This document shows, in pieces, positions 1-12,594 of a DNA stretch of 64,000 nt. The stretch is taken from contig CM075674.1 of the NCBI GenBank assembly GCA_037962975.1, forward strand, positions 36,098,501-36,162,500, in the 5' to 3' direction. The notes below the pieces were generated by a model. It saw only the letters and a program-made list of their open reading frames with translations, was not told the origin of the DNA and searched no databases. Made by a program: the position numbers and the translations under genes. Each line of letters opens with the position of its first letter. The first letter of the stretch is position 1. The stretch is from Clitoria ternatea (Eukaryota; Streptophyta; Magnoliopsida; Fabales; Fabaceae).

Positions 1-2225
1 TTTGATCTTCATAAATAACATTTATGTTTAGATGTTTGATATAGAAGTTAGTTAAAAAATAATAATTTGTGTTTGGTTCATATAAGGTTTGACAAATTTG
101 GTTGGATAAAATGAAGTTAACTTGTAAAATTACTAAAATAGGCCGTGTTTGAATAAATGTTTTATTGTTATTATATTTGTCAAAATCTTGTTTATAATTT
201 ATTATTTAAAAGTATACATAAATCCAATAAATGTATTTATTATTTTAAAACTTTATGTTTAATAATTAATATAAAATATTAATTGGTAATTTAAAAAGTC
301 TTTTACTCGGTTAAACTATAGGTTAAATGTATTGATTTTGTTTGTTTTTTTTTATATCACAAACTTTGTCTCACCAATGATTAAACAGAGACATGCAAAA
401 TGAACCAATCAGCACAAAAAGCTAAAAACTATTCCTAGTTGTTTACAGGGATAAATAGGTAATTACAATCTTGGTATTTACGTTTGCTCAAGAATGTTTA
501 GCAAATGGAAGTCTATCACTGCCTTTTAACTAATGAAAATAAACAAAACCTCAACAAAATATTAATCAAACAACAAAGCTATCACAACCCAGTTAAACAA
601 GTTCTAATTGGTATCATAAAGGAAAGTTTGAGGAATGTAACATTTAACCAGAGACTTTAACTCGTATGCAAAATCCCAATTTATCCTAACAATTTCTCTC
701 CTATTTTTAACTAATGTAAGGTATCTTGGAGTTTTTGTCCGTTATTTCTCTTATTTTTGGTGCTATCATTTATAAATTTAATAATACATTCCTTATATTA
801 ATTTTGGTCCAATAACATAACACAATTTGTTTTGGTAAACTTGTAACAAGAGGATATATCTTAGGGACTTGGTTTGATAGGATAGTATCTAGAGACAATG
901 GCCTTAGCCCTAAAAGGCCCAGATAAGTTGTAAACACCAAAGGCCTTAGCCCGTTTATAGCATTATAGCCTAAAGATTATCCAAAGCTTTGCAAAACCTG
1001 GTCACATCCCTAGTTCAATCGGTTAGTTTAGATCAGTTATTTAGGGTGTCTTATACTACAGTTAAATAAAGTTTTAACTATCTCAAACGACGTAAAAGAT
1101 TATTATTAACCTTTAAATTTTTTTAACTGAAAACCAAAGAGACTTTTATTATTATTATTTTAATCATTGTGTGATTCTCGTTAATTACAATTTTCTTAAA
1201 TTAATACCTTTATCGATTCAATTTTAAAAATATTGTTATGTGGTATAAAAATTGATGGTGACACACTCTTATAGACCGAAAATATTCTTTATTTCTGACC
1301 AAGAAAAGAACTTTAATCATGCATTCATTTCACTTGAAGTGTTTTCTATGTGTAAAATATAACTAAACTTGCTATTGGTATGGCTAGACTTAATGAGAAA
1401 TAGTTTTCCTTGTCTCCTTATATTTTGACCGACAAAAAAAAAAGTTCAATAAGATAGAGGACGTCATAAATTTCTATATTTATCCACCTTTTATCTAAAG
1501 CAAACTATTTTTTTGGAGTGACAAAACATAATAAAAATGGGTGGACAAAAATTTAAATTTTTTAGAAGAGTGTAATTTTTTTTTTTGGTGAAAGAAGAAT
1601 GTAATTGAAAAGGTCTCAGCTACGTATCTTTGATGGGTAGTAATGAAGGGTAGGCCTATAAATCCACATGCAAAGTGAGATAGTTACTATTTCAAGTTGA
1701 ATTCTCGTTGATGACCATGATGCCTATTGACACCTCATTCATTAATTAGTAGGTTGCAATAATTCCCTTGTGGTAATTAAAGGTAATTTTGCCGCCATTT
1801 TATGCATCCTAAAACACCAACAAATTTCCTTTTAGTACCATAACGATGTTCCTATGTAAGTCAAATATGTTGACGTTCTTAATTGTTTGTGATTGCATGT
1901 TTAACTCTGATGTGACCTTAAATTTTCTAACTTCACAACTACTTTTCTCAATCTAAGGATGATGGATAAAAGGTAAATACATTTCTTAACCGCAAATTGA
2001 ATCGAGATTTAATTAATGAATTTTTTTTTAAGTTTAACAAAGCTTTAACTGTTTTTAAACAGTATGAAAATTCAATATTAGCTATTAGATTTTTTTAATT
2101 TTCATAACTTTGTTTTTCTAATTAAATACTAAACAGACTCTTAATTTTAAAGGCTTTTAGCATCTTTTTGTTTAACAATTAGCACAACAGAGCGGGTTTG
2201 GCGTAATAGATTTATCATCCGTAGG
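1..2225. other. AT-rich spacer, no gene seen
   Basis: No open frame of meaningful length, RNA gene or recognisable element was found on either strand. The stretch is AT-rich with short homopolymer runs. A small GC-richer patch near 890-1010 (repeats of GGCCTTAGCCC-like words) stands out but matched nothing I could name. Confidence 0.6.
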
Positions 2226-3200
2226 TGTCGCAACTAGGTTCACGACAGGAAACCAACTGTAAAAAGAAAATGAAAAGGTTTCGAAATCCTTTCGAGAAAA
2301 TGAAATCGCTACCAATATTTTTTTAAGGGGAGAATATCTGGAAAACCTTTATTAATGCACTAGTTATAAAAAAATAAGATTATAAGTTCGGCAGTCGAAT
2401 TACAGGTGAGGAAAATATTATCACCTCACACTATTCGTTATAACACGGTTACCTTAAATTGATCACACGCTGAACCTCCACTAAAGGAAAAAAACCAACA
2501 CGGACCAGGAAAAAAGGAAATTTCAAAATAAGGCGAACAAGAAGTCTTGTCTAAATTAATCTTAAATTGAACTTAATAATAAAAATAAAATAAAAGGAAA
2601 TAAAATAAATATTAACAGGACATCTCATCTAAATTAATATTAAATTAAACACAATAATATTAATAATCAATAAAAATTAAGAAAGTTAATGAAATAAAAT
2701 AAAATATTAACAAGATGTCTCGTCCAAATTAATCTTTTTATAAGAAAGATTATTATTTTTTAACAGAAGAAAAAATGATTGAAAATACGACAAGATTAAT
2801 AAGATGTCTTGTTTAAATTAACCTCGTTGTAGTAAAATAATGCTCCCTAATTAAATAGTAACAATGTAAAATTGTCTGGAATAAAATAAAGACATGTGAA
2901 AATTACTAAAAGAAAAGCGGGTCTGACATGAATTATTCTCACTCCTATGTATTCCTGAGTACGTAAGGAAATCAGGGTTACGTAATTTTTGGTTGAATAT
3001 AAAATTTGAAAATTGCCTTTTTTTAAAAGGGTTTTAAAGAGTTTTTAGTGGTGATTTTTTAGAAAGGAGATTTTTGAATTACATATTTGAAAAAAATAAA
3101 ATAAAAATTTATCATATTTTATTTAAAGAAGTTTTAACGTCGAAAGAGAAAATACAAGACGGAATACTTCGTACATGTATTAGTTTTCACGAATTTATAA
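2226..3200 (-). mobile_element. Decayed LTR fragment related to the 2.7-kb solo LTR at 43201-45924
   Basis: Read on the minus strand, this stretch follows the last ~800 bp of the LTR at 43201-45924. Shared landmarks, in the same order, are a terminal TTGCGACA-like end (plus TGTCGC at 2226), a GCGACTCC-like block before ACCAATATT, a CACCTCAC / GGTTACCT block (2430-2460), and several degenerate copies of a unit containing GACGAGACGTCC (near 2545, 2623, 2718 and 2806). A further shared block is CCCTGATTTC...GAATACATAGGAG (2940-2975). The far end fades out around 3000-3200. This is nucleotide similarity judged by eye; the homology is clear but the boundary is approximate. It is a truncated, older relative inserted in the opposite orientation. 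Confidence 0.65.
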
Positions 3201-3449
3201 TATTGATGTAGGCAAAACATTTTGTACGACACCGTTATAAAGTCATTTTTTTTAATTTTAATCCTAAAAGGAAGCTCAAATTTTAGGGTTAAGTTAAAAA
3301 TTAAAATAAACATTTAAGTGATACAAAATATTAAATTAATAAAGAGAGAAACACCAGAAAAATGATTGGTTTACTATTTTTATATCCTCATCAACTATTT
3401 AATATAAGAGATAATAATAAAATAAAATAAAAGGGTCTCACAAAAAAAG

Positions 3450-3850
3450 AGAGAAGATGAGGTTTGAACCCTTATCCCATTACTTAACAATTATCAAGTC
3501 TTGCCAGTGGAACAACATTATGCATTTGTTAATAAGTCACAAATAGATTTTATGCATACACTTACACAAGGCATATGTAAAATAAAAAAAAATAGACATA
3601 AATATGGGTGGTAAGTCTCAAACACATTCCCCCTAAACTTTAACACCACATTTTGCCAGTGGAATTGGCACTGAAGATTTGTTAATAAATCACAAACATA
3701 TTAAATCTATAGATTTTTACAGGGCAAGGTGTAAATAATAATAATAAAAGGCACAAAGGTAGGTAAGTCTCAAACCTATTACTCCAAGACTCTAACGCTT
3801 GCACTTTGCCACTGAACCAAACACATTTCTCATTAAAACAAGACACACAG
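3450..3850 (-). repeat. Three degenerate ~150-bp tandem units with tRNA-like boxes
   Basis: Three successive units near 3460, 3610 and 3765 share, on the minus strand, a box like CAGTGGCAAAGTG followed 30-40 bp later by a box like GGTTTGAGACTTACC. These resemble the A and B boxes of a tRNA internal RNA polymerase III promoter, as found in tRNA-derived SINEs. The units also share the plus-strand word TTTGTTAATAARTCACAAA. No folded tRNA could be drawn. They may be SINE relics or a local tandem duplication that gained the resemblance by chance. Confidence 0.35.
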
Positions 3851-4863
3851 TTTATACTTCATCTAAAGTTTTGGTAGAGACCTTTTTAAAAAAATAATAA
3901 TTTCGGGGCTTAGCTTATCTTCCAAGTTAACCTTAATTCCCTAACCCCATATATGCGAAAACAGAGTTAAAGTAGAGAGAAAAGTATGGTGGTGGCTGGT
4001 AGAGAAAACAAAAAGTAGTAAGGGAGAGAGAAAAAACTAGGGGGGAAGGAGAGGCTACCGGCAACGGGGTTGGCTCACGATGGTCACAAGAGCAAGGGTA
4101 CTGGCACACAATGGACGGACTCAGAGGTGGTGGTTTTCACGGTGGCGAGGCCAACAGTGGAAGAAGAAGGTGGTTATTGGTTCGTTGGTGATGGCTTGGA
4201 CGGTGGTGGTGGTGGAAGGTGAAGAGGTTATGGGTTTTGTTTGATCTAATTTTATTTTTTCACTTTGTAAATTCTGGTTTTATCTTTTTTTGATTGTCTC
4301 CTTTGTTAAAAGTAGTTGTTCTCTTTATATTTGTTATCATTACTTTTTTATGTTTCACTTTTTAAAGCCTGAATCATTGACTCTAGGATACATTGTTTTC
4401 AATTTCTAAAAAAATGAAAAAAGAGAAGAGAGATAAAGAAGGTGAAAGGGATAGAAAACACTGAAATAGAAAGAAAGGAGGAAGAGAAAGAAAAAATAAA
4501 ACTAAAAATAAAATAAGATAAGATTAAAATAAAATATGAAAATAACAATAACAAATAAATAAATAAAAAGAGCACCTGAAAAAGGGTGTTTATAATAGGT
4601 TCCAAAATATAAAAAAAGCACTTATATAATTTATAAATGAAGGAAATTGTGAAACCCTACGCTATTGAATAAAATATAGGTAATAACTTTTTATTACAAT
4701 AAATTTGATTATTTTTTATGAATGAATAAATGTAATTATTTTATCACAAAAATAGAAATTAATAAATAAATATACTTATGATAAAAAATATTATTATTTT
4801 TAATTATTTAAGTCTATTACACTATAATTTAAAGTTAGTTGTGGTTATTAGAGTTGTTATTTT
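3851..4863. other. Spacer with a GC-richer GGTGG block
   Basis: About 3990-4240 is unusually G-rich (GGTGGTGG runs, GAGAGAG) for this window and is followed by T-rich and then A-rich sequence. No frame runs through it without stops and no family was recognised. It could be a fragment of a host gene leader or of a transposon. The A-rich part (4400-4560) gives a phenylalanine/leucine-rich minus-strand frame that is composition only. Confidence 0.4.
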
Positions 4864-6370
4864 GTTGTAGTGTTGTTAATGAGTTAGACTCCTAATGAAT
4901 TTCATGAATACAATGATATGATTCAATAATGTAACACAACACAAGTTAATAATATACATCTTTTTTGTATCTGTTTGCAGTTGTTTTCTTCATAAGTGTA
5001 TGTGTGAGATATTTTCTCCAACATTTGGTATTCAGAGTTCCTTGGGAGGCCTATGAAGAAAACAAGAAAGTATTATTGTATTATAAGAAGTGATTGTTCA
5101 ATGGGATCAATGGCGTATCCAAATAAAGGTTTTATTTGATGTGATGGATATTGTAAAGAATGGTACCCAGAATTGGTTAATGGTGTAACAATTGTTCAAA
5201 AGACTATTTATAAGGAAAATAAAAAGAGAGTTCTTGATCTATTCATGTGTTGACATAACCCATTTGAGAATGCTGCAAGGGTAGAAACAACAAAACAAAC
5301 ATGAGAGATATTAGAGAATTGTTATAAGGGTGCTGATCAACTCAAAAATAAGAAGGTGAAGCTTTAAACATCGTTAAGGAAATTTGAGTTGTTACAAAAG
5401 GAAAGTGCTGATAAAACTTGAGTATTTCACAAAGGTGTTATGCCTTATAAATCAAATAAGACATAATGGGGAAAATATCTTAGATAAGAAGATAATGCCT
5501 ACTCTCACTTCGAGATTGATTATATTGTTATGGCTATTAAGTAATAAAAGTACATTAAAACATGAAAGTTGAAGAGTTATTAGAGACATCATCAAGAAGA
5601 GGTGATTTCACTTAATAAAGAGGTGGTTAGAAGAAAACCCACCAGAAGAAGGTGTAGTGCTTTAATTGTAACAAGTTTGGCCATTATAAGAATGAGTGTT
5701 ACAACAACAAGCACAAAAGACTTGGTGATGAAGCACACATGGCACAGGACAAATGATTCAAATTCTGATCCAATTTCACTCATAGTGACACTAAACATAG
5801 AATCAAGAGGAACATGTAATTCTGAAACTTGGTATCTTGATTTTGGTTGTTCTAATCACATGACTAGTTAAAAAGAATGGTTAGTGGATTCTGATGAAAC
5901 CAAGAAGAGTAAGGTCAAATTTATAAACAATGTAATAATCCCTGCTGAAGGTGTAGGAAATGTGATGGTGAAAAGGAAAGATTTGAAGGTTGTTTCATTT
6001 TTAATGTGTTTTATATGCCAAATATGAAGAGTAATTTGTTGAGTATGGAACTACTTCTTGAGAAAGGATTCATCATGCACATATAACATAACTACTAGGA
6101 AATTCTTGACTCCAATTGGAGGAGAATTTTTAAAGTCATGCTTGCACAGAATAAGACATTTTAGGTTCACATTCATGTTGTAAAAGCCTGATGTTTGTTA
6201 GTTAAAGTAACTCATGATGAGTCATGGATATGGAACCTAAGGTTTGACCATTTAAACTTTAAAAGACTCAATGTGTACAAAGCTAAAGAGATGGTGATTG
6301 GAATACTCGTTATTAAAATGCCAGAGAAGGTGTGTGAACATCGGTGGATGGGAAAACAAGCCAAGAAAAA
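4864..6370 (+). pseudogene. Decayed Ty1/copia retrotransposon (gag, protease, start of integrase)
   Basis: A primer-binding-like site (TTTGGTATTCAGAG, from about 5026) resembles the initiator-Met tRNA site of copia elements. The short stretch before it (about 4864-5023, TGTTG...AACA) may be a short LTR. Downstream come a gag zinc knuckle of CX2CX4HX4C form at 5658-5699 (CFNC...GHYKNEC), a protease relic WYLDFGCSNHM (5827-5865; the expected DSG is DFG) and a GAG-pre-integrase block (WNLRFDHLNFKRL, from 6220) ending in a CEHRWMGKQ relic of the zinc region (to about 6360). Many stops and frameshifts separate these blocks. Similarity ends near 6370, so integrase core, RT and RNase H are missing. 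Non-functional. The family call is secure from motif order; the LTR call is weak. Confidence 0.75.
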
Positions 6371-6465
6371 TCTCTGTTCTATTTTACTCTTGTTTTCTCT
6401 GACATTTCCGCTTATATATTTTAAGTTTCATAAATTTTTTGCCGTGATTTGAAATAAAACTTGTC

Positions 6466-7080
6466 GTTACCCCCGAGTGAGTGAATTCCTACTCAGGTTT
6501 TTAAGACTTAACATAATTCATAATGAAGTTTGTCATTGCGCCTAAGTGAGCGAATTCTCACTCAGGTTTTTAGGAATTAACGTAAATTGTAATGAAGTTC
6601 GTCGTTACCCCTGAGTGAGTGAATTCTCACTTAGGTTTTTAGGACTTAACATAATTCGTAATGATGTTTGTCGTTACCCCTGAGTGAGCAAATTTTTACT
6701 CAGGTTTTTAAGACTTAGCGTAATTCGTAATGTTCGTAATGAAGTTCGCCGTTACCCCCAGGTGAGTGAATTCTCAATCAGGTTTTTAGGACTTAACGTA
6801 ATTCGTAATGTTCGTAATGAAGTTCGTCGTTGCCCTCGAGTGAACAAATTACCACTTGGATTTTTAGGACTTAACGTAATTTGTAATGAAGTTTGCCGTT
6901 ACCCCCGAGTGAGCGAGTTCTTACTCGGGTTTTTAAGACTTAACATAATTCGTATAAAGTTCGTTGTTACTCCGGAGTGAACAAATTCTCACTTGGACTT
7001 TTAGGACTTAACGTAATTCGTAATGAAGTTCGTCGTTACCCCCGGGTGAGTGAATTCTCACTCGGGTTTTTAGGACTTGT
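6466..7080. repeat. 69-bp tandem repeat array, nine units
   Basis: Equivalent positions of the CGTTACCCC block fall at 6465, 6534, 6603, 6672, 6750, 6828, 6897, 6965 and 7034. The period is therefore 69 bp, with two 78-bp units that carry a 9-bp duplication (GTTCGTAAT) and one 68-bp unit. Each unit carries an inverted pair GAGTGAGTGAATTC / TCACTCGGG-like plus GGTTTTTAGGACTTAACGTAATTCGTAATGAAG-like sequence. Because 69 and 78 are multiples of three, two frames stay open through several units; this follows from the period and is not evidence of coding. The array abuts integrase-coding sequence of a minus-strand gypsy element at 7075, so it probably lies in that element's 3' untranslated region, where Ogre/Tat elements of legumes often carry tandem repeats. 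Confidence 0.9.
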
Positions 7081-7900
7081 GTCGCTGAGTGGGGAGTCAT
7101 GTGATAGGTCCACAAGGTCCTGGGTAGTTCTTTTTCCCATCTTCCTTTCACTTGTCCTAATCTTCGCTTCAATTCCTGCAAGATCACCTTGTTTGTTGCC
7201 TCTGCCTATTCGTTTGTCCGCGGGTATTCTACTGATGAGAATTTGCCCTTAATGCCTAAGTTATTACAGAAATTAGCAAATTGCTTGTCTGCAAATTATG
7301 TCTTCATCCTTCATTATTTTCAGACTCATCATATGCCAATCTTCTGAGGGAGGGTTCACCAAGCTCCACTAGGATCATAACATCCGCTCCATATGTGAGT
7401 CGGAATGAGGTTTCTTGTGTCGTAGAGTAGGGAGTTAGAAAATTTACCTGGTCGTAACCCCGTTTGGATTACGGAATGAGGAATCTGAATGGATTGCTCA
7501 TTGAAGCGAGCCATAAACTGTTTGGGGGTCTCATTTCATCCCTGTTTCAGGTTGACCAGGCTGTGCGAGGGCAGTTGTACTGATCGACTGAAGGAAAATT
7601 GAGTTAAAAACTTCTCTGTTAGTTTTGCAAGCATGAAATACTCCTCAGAGATATATGCGATAACCAATGAAGGACAGACTTAGTGAGGGTTATGAGGAAC
7701 ATCTTGTAAAGTAAGGCCTCAGACACCCCTGTGATCAATAAAGTGGTGGTGAACATGGTAAGATGTTCCTTTGGGTCACCCCTCCCGTTATACTTCTCCA
7801 TTGTCAGTGACTTGTAGTGTACTAGAGTCAAGGCTGCCATGATTTCATCTATGAATGGGTAAACCACGTAAGGTATTGACGATTCTGGCTTGTCCGCCGT
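7075..7900 (-). pseudogene. Scrambled gag and integrase remnant of a Ty3/gypsy element (Ogre/Tat-like)
   Basis: Reading the minus strand from right to left: 7867-7619 encodes a gag segment (YNGRGDPKEHLTMF), and about 7555-7435 continues gag with ETPKQFMARFNEQSIQI and GLRPGKF after a stop. Then about 7433-7320 encodes the integrase C-terminal side (TTQETSFRLTYGADVM, VELGEPSLRRLAYDES). About 7283-7075 encodes the integrase core's later part (FADKQFANFCNNLG, KVILQELKRRLGQVKG, TPHSATQ). In an intact element the last block precedes the third, so integrase order is inverted here and RT/RNase H are absent. The duplicated word CTTGTGTCG...GAGT.GGGAGT (7076 and 7413) marks the seam. Multiple stops; non-functional. 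Family motifs are clear; lineage is inferred from the motifs and the adjacent array. Confidence 0.8.
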
Positions 7901-8182
7901 GTGTTTCGTAGTCTGGGTATTGTGGTAACTAGAGGATTCCTTCTCTTATGTTTTAAGTCTGTGAAAATCTTCATTCTCTTCTCGCAGCTCCTCCATAGTA
8001 CTTTGTGATGACTTGACAAGGGTCAACACCTCTTGCATTTGGTCGCTTCTGTCTTGCGTTCTGTCTTGTTGCTCCTAATGTCCATCGTTGTCACGACGGC
8101 TATGATTACTATGAGTGGTTACCATTGTTACTTCTCCCTAGGTCTAGTCTTTCTTGTGTTCTTTATGGGAACTGTTTTATCG

Positions 8183-8201
8183 GCCCCATGATGGACACCA
8201 A
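8183..8201 (-). other. Primer-binding site of the minus-strand gypsy remnant
   Basis: On the minus strand TGGTGTCCATCATGGGGCC starts two bases after the LTR end (AACA). The leading TGG and the position next to the LTR are as expected for a tRNA primer site. The matching tRNA was not identified. Confidence 0.6.
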
Positions 8202-8203
8202 AA

Positions 8204-8653
8204 TGTTCACACTAAGAGTTACGTATAATGCGCAAAACCCTAGAGAGTTACTCTAGGAAAACTAGAGTTATATTTCACTTAATAATGTGTCGCTTGAATT
8301 GCAAGGGAGACTTCGAGACCTTATTTATACAACAGTAAAAAAAAAGAAAAGAGGGGGATCCTTGATCCATGCCCAAGATGGCGTGGGAGTAACTAAATCC
8401 ATCTAAGATCAAGAAGGAATCGGGACCTCATTTATTTTTGCCTAAAATGAAGGAAAGAGAGGGTACCATGAAACCCCATTTGAATCTAGGGGAAACAAAT
8501 ATTATACATCATTTTTATATCTCTCAATTATTCTTTACAGTAAGAGTGTGTGAAAACTTTTCTTCGAAAAAACCTAACTCAAGATTATCAAAATATACTC
8601 AAACCTAATGTTAGGTCACTCTTAACTATTTAATCAAGTATGATATGTTAACA
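8204..8653 (-). mobile_element. 450-bp LTR (5' LTR of the gypsy remnant)
   Basis: The ends are TGTTCACA at 8204 and TGTTAACA ending at 8653, giving TG...CA termini with short inverted ends. It lies right next to the primer-binding site and upstream, on the minus strand, of the gag remnant at 7900-7435. The other LTR was not found; the element is truncated or rearranged beyond the 69-bp array. The span is inferred from the termini only. Confidence 0.6.
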
Positions 8654-11600
8654 TTCTCTTCTAAAATTTGAAACTAAAACAGACAAAACGATGTACATAG
8701 GAAAGACCTAAACATAGAAAAAGAAGAGATCATCAACGGTTAATGAGAGGCTGCATGTGTTTCAACCCAACTTGGAGTTAATTAGCTTATGTGTTGGATT
8801 ACCATTGTCTTTCTTTTTCCTTCCAGATGTAGATTTAGAAATAATTAACGGGGAAAACAGAGGAATTTGGGGGAAAAGAATTATTCTGTAGAAGTGGGGT
8901 GAGTTCTCCTCTTTCTTGAATGTATGTTACAGTAATATCTCATTTTATCTTCTAATTTTTCTCTAGTAAAAATTAAGTGATATGTAATAGTCAACAATTA
9001 TTTTATACAAGTTCAGGTTTTAAAAATAATTAATCACATAATGTTATTAAGAGATTAAAAAAGATTGTATTATACTCTGAACATATCTGCGTGGTACACG
9101 TCCAAATCCACTTTAAAGTTAAAATAATGAAAATAAGTTATACTATTAGAGTTCATAAATATAGCATGTAATAAGGATTGTGAAGTGATATATGGGTAAA
9201 GATTGATCCTTATAGTACTATAAATGATTCTCATCTCTTTAAAGAAAGAAAGAAAGAAAGCGTGCCTCATATCTGAAAAGGCTAAATCTAGGTAAGGAAA
9301 AGACAAAAATAAGTTTTTACCTAAAAATGCAAAAGGGAAACCCAGAGAAAAGACTACTTTCTATATATTTTAATTACTCTAATTTTTAACACCATTATCA
9401 TATTCCTCTATTCCTCTACCTTCCTTATTTGTATTTATAATTACAATATAAAATTTAATTTCATTAAACTCGTTTGATTTATGCTTGAAATCACAGTAAT
9501 ATTTCAGTAAATTTTTATTTATTTAATGGTTTTGAGTACTCATGTACCTCCGTTGGTTGTTCATTCAGATTTTTCACTTAAGAAATTTGACAACCCTTCT
9601 CTTTTTGAAAACATGACATTGATTTGATTTGAAACCATTCGCCTTTTTACAATTTCCTTCTTTCAAAACTGTTTAAAGTATATATACCTTGATAGTGAAT
9701 TGAAAGAAATAGTTATGTCAATTCATCTCATTCATATTTTGTTTTTTTTTCCTTCTCTTTTATAATAATTCATCCACCATGTTAAACCAACCTAAATTTT
9801 CTTAATTTTCATGCATGATTTTATTGTTTAACCATAAAAATAAAATATTAATACTATATTTAAAATCGTAAATAATTTTTTTATACCTTTTTTCTTTTTA
9901 CCTTTTTGCTATATATAGATATATTTTAAAACTATACGTTCTAAAATCGAAGTTTTATTACATAGCACAACTGATAGAGATGCATGCTAACCAGTTGTTA
10001 CTATTTTTGTCTATTTTACTTTACTTAGAATATTTTTATTTAAAAATTAAAAAACATTAATTATTTTTTAAATAAGACTCATTTGATATCTTACCTAACA
10101 TCCAAAATCAATTCAAAGTTATATTTTAATCCAAGTAGTTTAACTCAATTGATTAAATATTACTCGAGAGTTATTGTAAATTTTTAAATACTTTATTATT
10201 TTCACATGTGTGAGATACATATTTAACAAAATAACTTATTTTCCTATCTTACCTTACCTTGTGCAAAATTTTCTCATACCAGTGGCAGCCACCAACTACC
10301 TGGAGCCATCTGAACTTGAAGACACTCCATAGTCTAAGATATAAGAAAAAAAAAGGAGGACTTTAAACGAAATTGGATCTATTAAATAAAATAGGGTTAC
10401 ATAATTTTTGTCCCTGCATTTTGATTAGTTTTCTAATTCTATTTCCTTAATTTTTTTATTGATTTTATTTCTTATATTATTTAATGTATTAAAATTATTT
10501 CCAAGTACAACTATGATTGAGCAAATGAAAATGTTGCCATTTGATAACGTGTTTTATAGTTTTTCTAACTAATTTCATCTTTATTTTTTTTTGTCGACAC
10601 TTTTAATAACAAATTTCAATGTATTAAATATGTACCCAAACTAAAAATTAATCAAAACATATTTAACCCAATAAAAGAACTTGTAGAGATGGTTACGGGA
10701 ATATGATCCTCTCATTTAGGGGTAGTATTAGGAAGATGTGAGTGTGTGAACAAAATGGGGTAGAAGTAGAACATGTGTGTTATTTTTTTCCACTAGTGGT
10801 CCCCATGTAGCCTAAAAAAATTTATCAAACCCCTAAGCTCACGTGTAGGGTTCAATGCTCTTACGGACCGTAATAATGTAAAAATTCATCATTAGCAGTG
10901 CAGGGATTGGTATTATGCGAAATCATTATAAATGACCTCAGAAAAAGAAGTAGTAATGGAAGGGGATAGGATAGACTTGAAGGCTTGTGTAATGAAATTT
11001 TGATGAAATCATACCATTTGGCCCTGCTCAGGTTAAATGCCTACTCTTTCATTATTTTTTAAAAGATTTTCATTTAGTATTTTTTAGATGATTAGTATAT
11101 TAAAGGTAAAAAATTAACTAAATATTTAGTTCATTCATATGAGTTTAACTACATATTAAACAATATTGGTAATTTGTGGCTTCCTTATGGTTTTAGTTTC
11201 TTCACAACTCATTACTTTGTGGGTCACCTTGAGATCTTTCAATTGCCAATAGTATCACACGCTCACCCATGATGAGAAGATGTAACTATGTGATGAAATT
11301 TCAAAGCCCTTCACGTGTGTTGGTCCTTGATGCTCCACAAATCAGTTGCTTTGCTTCTCACTGGGTGATGCAATCATCTCTTTTTAAATATATATATGTG
11401 TTTTTGCTTGCCCTTTTGGTAAAAATAAAGATGGGTCATTACCACACTGCATAATTGTAATTATAGACAAGGGTAGATGATGATGGGTATTGATGAGTGC
11501 CAGTTATTTGTTTGGCCATGCAAATATTAAATAAAAATGAGGAAGGGTGAATGACTTGTGCAGGGGAAAAGTAAAATGGGGTATTTAAGAAGGGGATTAC

Positions 11601-12594
11601 TAGGGGAAGAGAACCATTATTGTTGGGCCTTTGCCATCATTGTTTCTTTCTGATACTCGCATTTACTGCCTATGTGTGTATTCTTACGGGGAGATGGATA
11701 CTCTCCCATCATTATTATTATCATCTTGTTAACTATAATGTTAAAAAATTAAAAAAATATTTAAATTAACAATATTTTTTTGAGAGTTTTAAGATGGATT
11801 CAATATTATTTATAATAATTTATTTCTTAATCTATATTACAAGGCACTGATAAAAATGCTATTGTTATTATTAGGGTTTTTTTTAATTTCAACATTTAAA
11901 ATTACCTAAGTTTTAACCATGATAAACTTTTCTTGAAGTGAATATAATAAGCACAGTACAATGATAAAAGTTCGATGAATATATTTATTTTGGAAGAAAA
12001 GATGTCATTTTTAAGGGGTTTAAACTTATATAAAATTATTAATATGTTTGAATGACATATGGGTTGTTGACCAAGCACGTGTTAAGGTATTGAACATATG
12101 ATATGATGGGATAGGAGTCATGAGGCTACAACTGTTAAATTAGAAAGGAAAAAAGGCATGCAAACTGAATAATCGACTAACCCATAACAATTTTTAGCCA
12201 ACTTAATTAATCTTATCCAATTGGCTTAACTAAACTATGAAGACCAGAGCACTACGTTCTGATTATGTTCCCTTTTGTGGGTAAAGCCAACAGAGCAAAT
12301 GCCAACAAAGTATAAATTTTCGGTATTGTTTACTAATAATTGAGTCTTTTAAATGGATGGTTAGAAATATGAATTTTATTATTATATAAAAAAGGTTTTG
12401 TTGAGATAGGTAAGCTCAACTTTAATAATTTTTAATGTGTCTATAAAATTAAATTTCAAATTTCGACTAGAAAATATTATTGAGTTCACATAATAAAGAT
12501 CACAAGTTTGACTTCTCTGATACTTGGGTCCCAACTAATCTTTTAATGTAACTATATTAACTATTTTAAGGGTCATATTAATCAATGCCTTATG
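8654..12594. other. AT-rich spacer, nothing identified
   Basis: I found no convincing gene or named element in this ~3.9 kb. A small (GAAA)n run lies at 9239-9260. The longest open frames (about 60-80 codons) have unstructured composition and no family resemblance. The stretch 10690-11730 is less AT-rich and could hold a non-coding transcript or decayed element, but I saw no positive evidence. Confidence 0.5.

Noticed and set aside
6684..7252. Plus-strand frames with 23-residue protein repeats
   Set aside because: The protein repeat follows from the 69-bp DNA period; the right part overlaps integrase-coding sequence on the other strand.
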